Source: an uncultured Oscillospiraceae bacterium
GTDB lineage: Bacteria > Bacillota > Clostridia > Oscillospirales > Oscillospiraceae
Direction: 5' to 3'
DNA: 8,276 nucleotides
Assembly: GCA_934597585.1 (NCBI GenBank)
Contig: CAKTSA010000053.1
Location: 1 to 8,276 of the forward strand
Below, piece by piece: positions 1-5,280 of the stretch. How positions within the stretch are numbered: position 1 is the first letter of the stretch; each line of letters opens with the position of its first letter. A program made the translations under genes and the position numbers. Under the pieces are notes generated by a model. It was not told the DNA's origin and ran no database searches. It saw nothing but the letters and a program-made list of their open reading frames with translations.

Positions 1-11
1 CAGCCTTCCAT
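1..11 (-). CDS. Possible first codons of a gene running off the left edge
   Basis: An ATG at 11-9 on the - strand is preceded by GGGGGTG with a five-base spacer and by an extended -10 promoter about 20 bases further up. Only Met-Glu-Gly and part of a fourth codon are visible, so the product cannot be named. The call rests on the promoter, ribosome site and start lining up, and could be chance. Confidence 0.2.
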
Positions 12-13
12 GT

Positions 14-56
14 AAACACCCCCGTTTCTTCTATTATAGCAGAAACAGGGGCGTTT
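14..56. repeat. Hairpin-forming inverted repeat at the left edge
   Basis: Two 16-base arms (14-29 and 41-56) are complementary at 14 of 16 positions, and both exceptions can form G-U pairs on one strand. The loop is 11 bases. On the + strand a run of six T follows at 63-68, but six other bases separate it from the stem, so it is a poor terminator for a gene ending left of the window. On the - strand the loop holds an extended -10 box, so the repeat could instead be an operator over a promoter. Confidence 0.55.
32..40 (-). promoter_or_regulatory. Possible extended -10 promoter pointing out of the window
   Basis: The - strand reads TGCTATAAT, a perfect TGn extended -10 box. No -35 match lies 16-18 bases upstream, so activity would rest on the extended -10. 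About 20 bases downstream are GGGGGTG, then five bases, then ATG at 11-9, which would fit a gene start of which only three codons lie in the window. The promoter sits inside the 14-56 hairpin. All of this is inference from short motifs. Confidence 0.35.
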
Positions 57-79
57 GGGTAGTTTTTTGACAGACTGCG

Positions 80-124
80 CAACAGGAAAGCCGCCCGATT
101 TCAAATCGGGCGGCTTTCCTGTTG
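80..124 (-). terminator. Perfect 22-bp hairpin, bidirectional terminator
   Basis: Arms 80-101 and 103-124 are perfectly complementary over 22 bases with one unpaired base between, so the true loop is about five bases of TTCAA type. The GC-rich core GCCGCCC/GGGCGGC is followed on both strands by TTTCCTGTT, a moderate T-tract that is itself part of the longer stem. It lies about 180 bases beyond the stop of the leftward deacetylase gene and is the first good stop signal for that transcript. It could also end a rightward transcript. Confidence 0.65.
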
Positions 125-302
125 CCTCGTAAGTGCCTTCTTCGGTGGGACAGCCGGCATGCGATACTGGCACTTTGCGCACACTCCCTCAAATTTGACC
201 TCTTCCGCACCTGAAATACCCGTCAAACACCCCATTTACAGGTCAAATTTTTGCCTGATGCGCATCGCCGCCAAACCCGCAAATCGTTGCAGCACAACGG
301 TT
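125..302. other. 178-bp gap without a recognisable gene
   Basis: I see no protein gene here. In no frame does the - strand continue the missing C-terminal part of the deacetylase that ends at 303. The only structure noted is the inverted repeat at 191-250. Confidence 0.5.
191..250. repeat. 11-bp perfect inverted repeat with a 38-base spacer
   Basis: AAATTTGACCT at 191-201 is matched exactly in inverse by AGGTCAAATTT at 240-250. Inside it a second pairing is possible: ACCTGAAAT at 209-217 with ATTTACAGGT at 234-243, one base bulged. The second pairing shares bases 240-243 with the first, so the two are mutually exclusive. A further GTCAAA lies at 222-227. Function is unknown; it sits just beyond the broken 3' end of the deacetylase gene. 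Confidence 0.5.
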
Positions 303-860
303 TTAAGTCATTTCCAGTCGCTCCACGTCCCATTGGATAGGCTCCATGCCCAGCGAGCGCACGGCGGTGATCACGTGGTCATCATACTCGCCGTAGGGAC
401 AGCGGATCAGGGTGGGACTGCAGCCGGTGACGGCCTCGATCTTCTCGCAGCTCTCCTGGATGTCCGCTACGATCTGGGATGAGGTAAGGCTGTTGTAGTG
501 GTCATGGTGGGTGGAGTGACTCATTACCTCGTGGCCTGCGTCGTGGAGCGCCTTCACTGACTCCGGATACTTATCCACCCAGTCCCCCACCACGAAAAAA
601 GTGGTCTTGACGTTGTACTTCGCCAGGATCTCAATCAGATGCTCCGTATCCTCGTTGCCCCACGCCGCGTCGAAGGAGATGCTGCACAGCTTTTCTTTAC
701 GCTCCACCGAGTAGATGGGCAGCTGACGCTGGGCAGCGGCCGCCGTGCGGGAGGCCGGATACAGCGTCACATAAAAGATACCTGCCGCCACCGCCAGCGT
801 ACACAGCACCGCCAGCAGCCGCCGGTGCAGCAGGAATATCCGCACCCGTTTCTCTTTCAT
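303..860 (-). CDS. Membrane-anchored polysaccharide deacetylase (NodB/PdaB-like), C-terminally truncated
   Basis: The 185-residue product starts at ATG 860, with AAAGGA and GGGG upstream; a longer reading from 971 would run back into the LysR gene and adds no domain. A positive N-terminus and one membrane span (about residues 15-34) suggest a membrane-anchored catalytic domain outside the cell. NodB motifs seen are SFDAAWG (62-68, Asp64), a metal site H-S-T-H-H (115-119) and R-C-P-Y-G (153-157), followed by QWDVE (176-180). The family deacetylates N-acetylglucosamine in peptidoglycan or related glycans, and PdaB-type members act in sporulation. The protein stops eight residues after Asp178, where relatives normally run on for roughly 50 more residues to a final motif with a catalytic His. 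That part is missing in every frame, so activity is doubtful. The gene follows lysR by 83 bases on the same strand. Confidence 0.75.
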   Translation of the reverse strand: MKEKRVRIFLLHRRLLAVLCTLAVAAGIFYVTLYPASRTAAAAQRQLPIYSVERKEKLCSISFDAAWGNEDTEHLIEILAKYNVKTTFFVVGDWVDKYPESVKALHDAGHEVMSHSTHHDHYNSLTSSQIVADIQESCEKIEAVTGCSPTLIRCPYGEYDDHVITAVRSLGMEPIQWDVERLEMT

Positions 861-943
861 ACGATCCCCGTCCTTTCTGGTGTCCAGCCTATGCGTACCA
901 GGCAGGAAAAATACCGGGGCGCGGCAGGCAGCTGCCGTCATCC

Positions 944-1828
944 TTATTGATCCCCGTTCGCCGCCACCCATGTCCTCACATAGTCCACAAAAAGGCGGGT
1001 GGAGTTGGACAGGGCCTTCTCATCCTTCACGCCGATGCCGATGGTACGGTGGAAGGTCATGGGTGGGCGGCAGGCGGTGACAGGCGCGGGGCTGTGGCGT
1101 ACCATCAGCTCCGGCAGCAGGCTGATGCCCAGCCCCTCTGACACCATGGACAGGATCGTCCGATCCTCCCGTGCCACATACTTCACGTTGGGCCGGATAC
1201 CCATCTCGTCAAAGGCCGCCATGATCTCATAGTCGTCGCCCTCCTCTAGTTGGATAAAGGGCTCCGACGCCAGCTGCTCCCTGGGGAAGGGATCGCTGCC
1301 CGCGTAAGGGTGGTCGCAGGGCACGATGACCTGCAATTCGTCCCGGTGCAGCGCGTAGGTCTGCAAGCGCTTCACCGAGGGCAGCCGCAGAAAACCGCAG
1401 TCCACCGCGCCGGTGACGATCCAGTTCTCGATCTGGTCGTAGAAATCGCCGGTGACCACCTCAAACTCGATGTTGGGATACAGCTTGCCGAAGCTTTTCA
1501 GAATACGGGGCAGCCACTGGGCCGACACGCTGGAAAAGGTGGCGATCTTCACCAGGCCGCTGTCCATGTCCTTCAGGCCCTCCACCGTCTGCATCAGGGC
1601 GTGGTGGGCGGCGCACAGCTTCTCGATCTTGGGCAGCACCGCCCGGCCATCCGCCGTCAGCACCACGCCGCCCCGGTTGCGGCTGAGGAGGGTGACGCCC
1701 AGCTCGCTCTCCAGCGACGTAATGGCGTGGCTGATGCCGGACTGGGTGAAATTCAGCGCCTCCGCCGCCTTGGTAAACGTGCCGCAGGACACCACTTTCA
1801 AAAATACCTGATATTTGGAAATACTCAT
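944..1828 (-). CDS. LysR-family transcriptional regulator
   Basis: This 294-residue product has the usual LysR length. Residues 1-60 form the winged helix-turn-helix, with the hallmark run FTKAAEALNFTQSGISHAI at about 18-36 followed by LESELG. Residues about 90-290 look like the periplasmic-binding-protein-like effector domain, including GLGISLLPE near the end. ATG at 1828 was chosen because GAGGTGG lies five bases upstream; an in-frame ATG at 1873 lies within the promoter. Such proteins bind T-N11-A dyads and respond to a small metabolite, which cannot be named here. The promoter contains a matching dyad, suggesting autorepression. The divergent neighbour at 1965 is a possible target. The downstream deacetylase may be co-transcribed. 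Confidence 0.93.
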   Translation of the reverse strand: MSISKYQVFLKVVSCGTFTKAAEALNFTQSGISHAITSLESELGVTLLSRNRGGVVLTADGRAVLPKIEKLCAAHHALMQTVEGLKDMDSGLVKIATFSSVSAQWLPRILKSFGKLYPNIEFEVVTGDFYDQIENWIVTGAVDCGFLRLPSVKRLQTYALHRDELQVIVPCDHPYAGSDPFPREQLASEPFIQLEEGDDYEIMAAFDEMGIRPNVKYVAREDRTILSMVSEGLGISLLPELMVRHSPAPVTACRPPMTFHRTIGIGVKDEKALSNSTRLFVDYVRTWVAANGDQ

Positions 1829-1859
1829 GGAAACCACCTCGCTGTTGTCTATGGCGTCT

Positions 1860-1889
1860 ATTATACATGACAAGCGCTCATGAAATCAA
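1860..1889 (-). promoter_or_regulatory. Promoter of the LysR gene
   Basis: On the - strand TTGATT (1889-1884) and a perfect TATAAT (1865-1860) are 18 bases apart. The predicted start lies about 25 bases before the ribosome site of the LysR gene. No other promoter match of this quality was seen in the intergenic region on this strand. Confidence 0.7.
1866..1882. promoter_or_regulatory. Candidate LysR operator (T-N11-A dyad)
   Basis: CATGA at 1866-1870 and TCATG at 1878-1882 form a perfect inverted repeat around seven bases. It contains T1868-N11-A1880, the spacing typical of LysR-type binding sites. It fills the spacer between the -35 and -10 boxes of the lysR promoter, where bound regulator would block RNA polymerase. 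Confidence 0.5.
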
Positions 1890-1903
1890 TAGCAAAGATG
1901 CGT

Positions 1904-1932
1904 TTTACAAATACGAGTTTTCATGTTATGCT
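1904..1932 (+). promoter_or_regulatory. Promoter of the zinc-ribbon gene
   Basis: TTTACA at 1904-1909 and TATGCT at 1927-1932 are 17 bases apart, and TGT directly before the -10 makes it an extended -10. The predicted start near 1939 leaves a leader of about 25 bases before ATG 1965. Confidence 0.6.
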
Positions 1933-1964
1933 GTCTACAGCTTACGAAACGGAGGATGTGCACC

Positions 1965-2183
1965 ATGGCCGCACCTGCGAAAACCATCCGCTGTGCCCTG
2001 TGCGGCAGCAGCAGTGTGGTATACCGGAGCGGACGCTACTACTGCGTCTCCTGCGGCGCCCGCGGCGACCATCCCATGTCCGACGCGGAGTTGGCCAACA
2101 TCGACCGGGCCCTTTCCCTGGGCGATGACAGCACGGAGCTGGCAGCACTGCGACGCCGCTATCCCCGGCTGAGAGTCAGATAA
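1965..2183 (+). CDS. Small zinc-ribbon protein, function unknown
   Basis: This 72-residue product begins at ATG 1965, chosen because GGAGG (1951-1955) lies nine bases before it; upstream in-frame ATGs at 1956 and 1923 have no ribosome site. Residues 10-30 hold Cys10-x2-Cys13-x13-Cys27-x2-Cys30, a four-cysteine zinc ribbon. The remainder is a charged, probably helical tail (about 37-72) ending in an Arg-rich stretch. Such ribbons bind nucleic acid or protein partners, but nothing here shows which. The gene stands alone between its own promoter and a strong terminator and diverges from lysR, so LysR control is possible. I do not recognise a named family. Confidence 0.75.
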   Translation: MAAPAKTIRCALCGSSSVVYRSGRYYCVSCGARGDHPMSDAELANIDRALSLGDDSTELAALRRRYPRLRVR

Positions 2184-2233
2184 TCCCCCTATCTGTACCC
2201 AATCTTTTCCATAATGAGGGCATCCTCCCCTCG

Positions 2234-2276
2234 AACCGCACCCGGCCACACCGCCCTGTGGCCGGGTGCGGTTTTC
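2234..2276 (+). terminator. Rho-independent terminator of the zinc-ribbon gene
   Basis: Arms 2234-2250 and 2257-2273 are perfectly complementary over 17 bases around a six-base loop. The stem is very GC-rich and runs into TTTT at 2272-2275. It begins 50 bases after the zinc-ribbon stop codon. Confidence 0.85.
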
Positions 2277-2280
2277 TCGT

Positions 2281-2309
2281 CAGAAAAGGGACAGCCTTGG
2301 CTGTCCCTT
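2281..2309 (-). terminator. Terminator of the 100-residue protein gene
   Basis: Arms 2286-2296 and 2299-2309 pair perfectly over 11 bases (AAGGGACAGCC and its complement) with a two-base centre, so the working loop is about four to six bases. On the - strand it is followed by TTTTCTG. It starts five bases after the stop codon of the leftward gene and stands back to back with the + strand terminator at 2234-2276. Confidence 0.8.
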
Positions 2310-2314
2310 GTGTT

Positions 2315-2617
2315 TTATTTCGCCACCGGCGCATCAAGCCAGTAGATGACGTAACATTCCTGCATCTCGCCCATGAAAAAGAAGATATTCTCCCCCATCT
2401 CGATATGCTCGCCGAAGGCCAGATCCGGCACGAACAGCCGTCCGCTGGTGCGCTTGGGCCCCTTGATGGTAAAGCCCTCCGCCGTGGGATGCTGCCGCAG
2501 CTCGTTGGCCGCCTCCTCCAGGCCGGGGAAGTGCAGCGTTTTCTCCAGCTCCGCCAGCTGGGTCGCACCGTTGATGTAGATGAGGTTGTTCTCGTCCTTG
2601 AACCAGTTGATACGCAT
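2315..2617 (-). CDS. Unrecognised 100-residue protein
   Basis: I do not recognise this protein. It is 100 residues with no signal peptide, membrane span or cysteine cluster; its few cysteines include one near residue 88. The N-terminal half (INWFKDENNLIYINGATQLA) reads as beta hairpins, residues about 22-42 as a helix, and the C-terminal third (ENIFFFMGEMQECYVIYWLD) as two hydrophobic beta strands, so a small compact alpha/beta cytoplasmic fold is likely. The start at ATG 2617 is firm: GGAGG lies eight bases upstream and a good promoter lies at 2653-2681. It forms its own unit, closed by a terminator five bases after the stop. Independent expression signals argue that it is a real gene. Confidence 0.75.
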   Translation of the reverse strand: MRINWFKDENNLIYINGATQLAELEKTLHFPGLEEAANELRQHPTAEGFTIKGPKRTSGRLFVPDLAFGEHIEMGENIFFFMGEMQECYVIYWLDAPVAK

Positions 2618-2652
2618 GGTATGTGCCTCCTTCTATCGATCAGATCTATTGC

Positions 2653-2681
2653 ATTGTAGCACGGTTTACGCTCACTTTCAA
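2653..2681 (-). promoter_or_regulatory. Promoter of the 100-residue protein gene
   Basis: On the - strand TTGAAA (2681-2676) and TACAAT (2658-2653) are 17 bases apart, with TGC just before the -10 (extended -10). GGAGG follows about 25 bases downstream. The promoter begins 20 bases beyond the cut-off end of the ABC ATPase remnant. Confidence 0.75.
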
Positions 2682-2700
2682 GGCGGGTATTCCGCATCTC

Positions 2701-2943
2701 TCATTCGGCCCAAGAGCAAAAGTGTGCGGTGCGCTTCTTCGGGTCTTGGCCCAGCAGACGCACTGTTCCGCTATCGGCCTGTTTTGTGCCCAGCATACAT
2801 TCGATCGTGGTGCTTTTTCCCGCGCCGTTTGCGCCCAACAGCCCGAATACCGTCCCCCGCTTTACCGAGAGATCCAGATGATCGACCACGGTTTTGCCGT
2901 GATAGACTTTGGTCAGACCTTCGACAAAGATCGCTTCGCTCAT
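2701..2943 (-). pseudogene. ABC transporter ATPase remnant, cut off after Walker A
   Basis: The 80-residue reading starts at ATG 2943, overlapping the AraC stop by four bases (ATGA), which suggests translational coupling. Residues 1-70 are a typical N-terminus of a multidrug-type ABC ATPase: LTKVYHGKTVVDHLDLSVKRG, Walker A GANGAGKST at 37-45, then SGTVRLLGQDPKK. From about residue 71 the family pattern is lost and a stop follows. The Q-loop, signature motif, Walker B and switch His are all absent, and the next 20 bases already lead into another gene's promoter. A normal ATPase of this group has about 230-310 residues and is followed by a permease gene; neither is present. It cannot hydrolyse ATP as a transporter subunit. 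Confidence 0.8.
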
Positions 2944-3824
2944 TTCTGAACCCTCCTGACCGCCCGCAGCTCGATATAGCCCCGCTGACCGCAGGGCTCC
3001 AGCTGGATGCGCGGGTTCTCATCGTCCCAGCAGTAACCGATGACAGACGGTTCATAGCTGTCCATGGCCGTCTGCACGGTGCGGATGGCTTCGCAGTAGT
3101 CCTCCTCACGGAAGGGCTGCCCCTGGAACATCAGATATTCCGCTTCCGGCAGATGAATGGTGTCAAAGCCCTCCGGGATCATCCCCATATAATCGGTTTC
3201 GACCTCCACGCCCTGCACATAGGTGGAGGTGTTCGGCTTCTTGTACTTCTCGGGCAGCCATAGGGAAACCGGCTCTCCGCAGAGCGACTTCATGCTCATG
3301 AGGATGCCCCACACATCGCAGCTTACTTCCTCGCAGTAGGGGAAATAGTCCTCCGCGTGTGTGCCGCGCTTGATGATACACAGGCGCTCCGGCTTGCGGA
3401 CGGCCTGTATGAAGATCGGTTGAATGTTGGACACGTCGATGTTCTCCTTTCTCAGTTCACGATATTTTGCACCGTAAGGAATGAAGAACGTGACCGGAAC
3501 GGGATTTTTCATGTAATCGCTGGGATTCAGCCCGAACTCCCGGTAAAATGCCCGCGTGAAGGTGTCCACATTGGTAAACCCGGCATTGTAGGCCGCGTCG
3601 ATAACCTTGCCCTCGCCGCTGCGAAGCTGCTCTGCCGCCTGTGTGAGCCGGTATTTGCGGATATACTCGGTCGGTGTCAGGCCAAGCTCGTTACGAAATA
3701 ACCGGAAAGCATACCACGGTGAAAACAGCGCTGCCCGCGCAAGATCGGACAGGCTGATCTCCTCCGCTTTGTTCTTTTCAATGTAGTCCTGCATCCGCTG
3801 GACGGCAAGTATCTGCTCTCTCAC
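2940..3824 (-). CDS. AraC-family regulator with GyrI-like effector domain
   Basis: The 294-residue protein has an N-terminal AraC DNA-binding domain (about residues 5-108). Its second helix-turn-helix carries the hallmark AAYNAGFTNVDTFTRAFYRE and ends GLNPSDY. A GyrI-like small-molecule-binding domain follows (about 130-294). This Rob/SoxS-plus-GyrI arrangement is known for drug-responsive activators that control efflux pumps. I chose GTG at 3824 because AAGGAG lies nine bases upstream; the in-frame TTG at 3833 directly abuts that site, and relatives begin close to REQILAVQRMQDYI. It overlaps the ABC ATPase remnant by four bases, so it probably once controlled that transporter. With the transporter gone it may be orphaned or act elsewhere. 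Confidence 0.9.
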   Translation of the reverse strand: MREQILAVQRMQDYIEKNKAEEISLSDLARAALFSPWYAFRLFRNELGLTPTEYIRKYRLTQAAEQLRSGEGKVIDAAYNAGFTNVDTFTRAFYREFGLNPSDYMKNPVPVTFFIPYGAKYRELRKENIDVSNIQPIFIQAVRKPERLCIIKRGTHAEDYFPYCEEVSCDVWGILMSMKSLCGEPVSLWLPEKYKKPNTSTYVQGVEVETDYMGMIPEGFDTIHLPEAEYLMFQGQPFREEDYCEAIRTVQTAMDSYEPSVIGYCWDDENPRIQLEPCGQRGYIELRAVRRVQK

Positions 3825-3848
3825 GCACCTCAACTCCTTACAGGGACT

Positions 3849-3878
3849 ATTCTACCGCTTCGGCATGGGGTTCTCTCG
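3849..3878 (-). promoter_or_regulatory. Possible activator-dependent promoter of the AraC gene
   Basis: On the - strand TAGAAT (3854-3849) lies about 20 bases before the AraC ribosome site, but no -35 match lies 16-18 bases upstream, where the sequence is GAGAGA. A weak promoter of this kind would fit an activator-dependent gene, but this is speculative. The only other source of transcript would be read-through from the lipoprotein gene 78 bases upstream. Confidence 0.25.
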
Positions 3879-3902
3879 ACGTTTCTTGCTATTTTGCCCC
3901 GT

Positions 3903-4739
3903 TTACCGCCGTCCCGCCGCCTGCATGATGGCCTCCACGGCGTCCACCGGTTCGCTGCCCCAGGTGATCTCGGTGCCCTCGCACCCGGCGCTGTCCAGCA
4001 GATCGCGGGCCTGATCGGTCAGCAGCTTCTGATAGGCGTCGTCCACCAGCTCCAGCTTCTGCAGAAATGCCTCCAGGTCGTCGTTTTTGTCAGCCAGCCA
4101 GGTGGTGGCGGCGTCGCGGATCTCAGCCGCACCAAGGCCGGTATCTGTGCCCCAGCTCAGCAGCTTGGCCGCCGCCTGCACCGCCGACAGAGAGGAGCCA
4201 GAGGCGCCTACTATCACGTCCGCGTCGATCTCATCCAGAATGGGCAGCGTCAGCACCGGCGGCACGTCGGCAGGGGCATCGGGCGCATCGGAAGTAGAGC
4301 AGGTCACGCCGTCCGCACCGATGGTCACATACAGCTTCTCCTGGGCCGCGTCGTAGAGGAAGGTGCCCTCCCCCAGCAGTGTATCGTCCTCGGCCAGTGC
4401 GCCCACAGTAAAGACGACGGAACAGTTATCCTTCCGGGAAAGCTCCACGATATCCTCGCCGGTGAAGATCCACTCCCCCGCCTTCAGCAGTGAGCCGTCG
4501 GCGTTTTCGCATACCTTCGAAAAGCTGCCGCCATGGAGATAGATGGAACTCACGTCGTCCCGCGTCAGCTTGACATAGACGCCGTATTCCCCCAGCTCCG
4601 CCGGGGTGTTATCCGATCCGGCAGCGCCGGGCGTGCTGTCTTTTGCTTCCGTCAGGCGGGTACAGCCCGTCATCAGAACAGCCATCATCAATACTGCCGC
4701 AATCAGCAGTGTCAGAGTTATTCTTTTCATATGCATCAT
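3903..4739 (-). CDS. Secreted lipoprotein of unknown function
   Basis: The 278-residue product has a lipoprotein signal: Lys/Arg at 5-6, a hydrophobic run at 7-23, and LMTGC with the lipidated Cys at 26. It should be anchored to the outer face of the membrane. A Ser/Pro/Gly-rich linker (about 30-48) follows. Residues about 50-150 alternate polar and hydrophobic residues as in a beta-rich domain (GVYVKL, SIYLHG, SVVFTVG, GTFLYD, KLYVTIG). An Ala/Pro/Asp linker leads to an acidic, helix-rich C-terminal part (about 165-278). I recognise no family. AAGGAG lies five bases before ATG 4739 and eight before ATG 4736; either could start it. The gene begins 27 bases after the DUF3795 stop, so the two are probably co-transcribed. 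Confidence 0.85.
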   Translation of the reverse strand: MMHMKRITLTLLIAAVLMMAVLMTGCTRLTEAKDSTPGAAGSDNTPAELGEYGVYVKLTRDDVSSIYLHGGSFSKVCENADGSLLKAGEWIFTGEDIVELSRKDNCSVVFTVGALAEDDTLLGEGTFLYDAAQEKLYVTIGADGVTCSTSDAPDAPADVPPVLTLPILDEIDADVIVGASGSSLSAVQAAAKLLSWGTDTGLGAAEIRDAATTWLADKNDDLEAFLQKLELVDDAYQKLLTDQARDLLDSAGCEGTEITWGSEPVDAVEAIMQAAGRR

Positions 4740-4766
4740 GTTTTCTCCTTTTTGGTCATTTTCGTT

Positions 4767-5114
4767 TTACTTCGCCCGGCGCAGCCGCCGCAGATTGTCC
4801 CGGACCGCCGGCGTATTTTCAGCAATGCACCCCAGCGTCGGGCATTCTTCCATCTGCACGCAGTCGCCACAGGTCCCCAGTCCCTTCTCCCGGACACAGT
4901 TATGTACCGGGCAGAGCTTGTCGCAGAAGGGCGTCTTCGCCTCCTCCACCCGGCAGCCGGTGCAGTGTATCATCTCCGGCGTGATGGTCACGCCGTTGAG
5001 CTCCGTCCAAAGTGCGGCGGTCTTCTCCCGCAGGGCGCCGTCGTCCGTGATGGTCGCGATCCTGGCGTCACAGGTCTCGCAGTTCAGTCCGCAGCAGCCG
5101 ATCAGCTGATCCAT
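4767..5114 (-). CDS. DUF3795 cysteine-rich protein
   Basis: The 115-residue product matches the DUF3795 pattern: an N-terminal CCGLNCETCDA (residues 7-17), a central HCTGCR (50-55), then FCDKLCPVHNC and CGDCVQMEECPTLGC. Fourteen cysteines in 115 residues suggest bound zinc or an iron-sulfur cluster. The family is common in anaerobic bacteria and archaea and has no settled function. The start at ATG 5114 is supported by AAGGAGG seven bases upstream. The C-terminus (AVRDNLRRLRRAK) is basic. It lies between the VOC remnant and the lipoprotein gene and is probably transcribed with the latter. Family assignment is from memory of the motif order. Confidence 0.85.
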   Translation of the reverse strand: MDQLIGCCGLNCETCDARIATITDDGALREKTAALWTELNGVTITPEMIHCTGCRVEEAKTPFCDKLCPVHNCVREKGLGTCGDCVQMEECPTLGCIAENTPAVRDNLRRLRRAK

Positions 5115-5133
5115 GAATATCCCTCCTTGCTCC

Positions 5134-5220
5134 TCATTTCGCTCTCGTCAGTCTGGCCGCCAGATGCGCGCAGAGCGCCTCCATATCCCTGACCGCAATC
5201 AGGGGCCTTGTGTATTTCAT
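5134..5220 (-). pseudogene. 5' remnant of a VOC/glyoxalase-family gene
   Basis: A 28-residue reading begins at ATG 5220 with GGAGG eight bases upstream. Its first 14 residues, MKYTRPLIAVRDME, match the usual beginning of small VOC (glyoxalase/bleomycin-resistance/dioxygenase) proteins, which start with a beta strand and then normally continue with a Ser-x-x-Phe-Tyr helix. Here the pattern breaks at residue 15 and the frame ends with ALCAHLAARLTRAK. About 100 residues expected of a VOC protein are missing, and the DUF3795 gene starts 20 bases later. A deletion from codon 14-15 onward is the simplest explanation. It could instead be translated as a short leader for DUF3795. Confidence 0.5.
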
Positions 5221-5241
5221 CCGTTACACCTCCCAAATGAT

Positions 5242-5272
5242 AAACGCCGCACAGGCCGGTTTTGTGGCATGC
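5242..5272 (-). repeat. 31-nt repeat, copy A
   Basis: This copy is identical to the one at 6114-6144 in 27 of 31 positions. On the - strand it begins eight bases after the TAA stop of the small membrane protein and starts GCATGCCACAAAA. It keeps the inner CACA/TGTG pairing, but the outer stem is imperfect and the T-tract is only TTTATCATTT. It looks like a decayed or weak terminator. Confidence 0.6.
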
Positions 5273-5280
5273 GCCGTCGC

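Noticed and set aside
907..937. Hairpin CGGCAG/CTGCCG followed by TTTTT as a LysR terminator
   Set aside because: The stem is only six pairs and ten bases separate it from the T-run, so it is not convincing.
1250..1870. Long open frame on the + strand (206 codons) opposite the LysR gene
   Set aside because: It mirrors a well-supported gene on the other strand, has no ribosome site or recognisable domain, and such frames are common in GC-rich DNA.
1930..1941. GCTGT/ACAGC dyad at the zinc-ribbon transcription start
   Set aside because: Five-base arms are too short to claim an operator when a better dyad lies nearby.
2580..3263. Open frame on the + strand (227 codons) across the ABC and AraC genes
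   Set aside because: It spans two coupled leftward genes and a promoter, with no domain or ribosome site.
4533..5192. Open frame on the + strand (219 codons) across the lipoprotein and DUF3795 genes
   Set aside because: It is opposite two genes with clear signals and shows no family motif.
5187..5204. CCCTGA/TCAGGG hairpin in the VOC remnant
   Set aside because: A six-pair stem in former coding sequence is likely chance.
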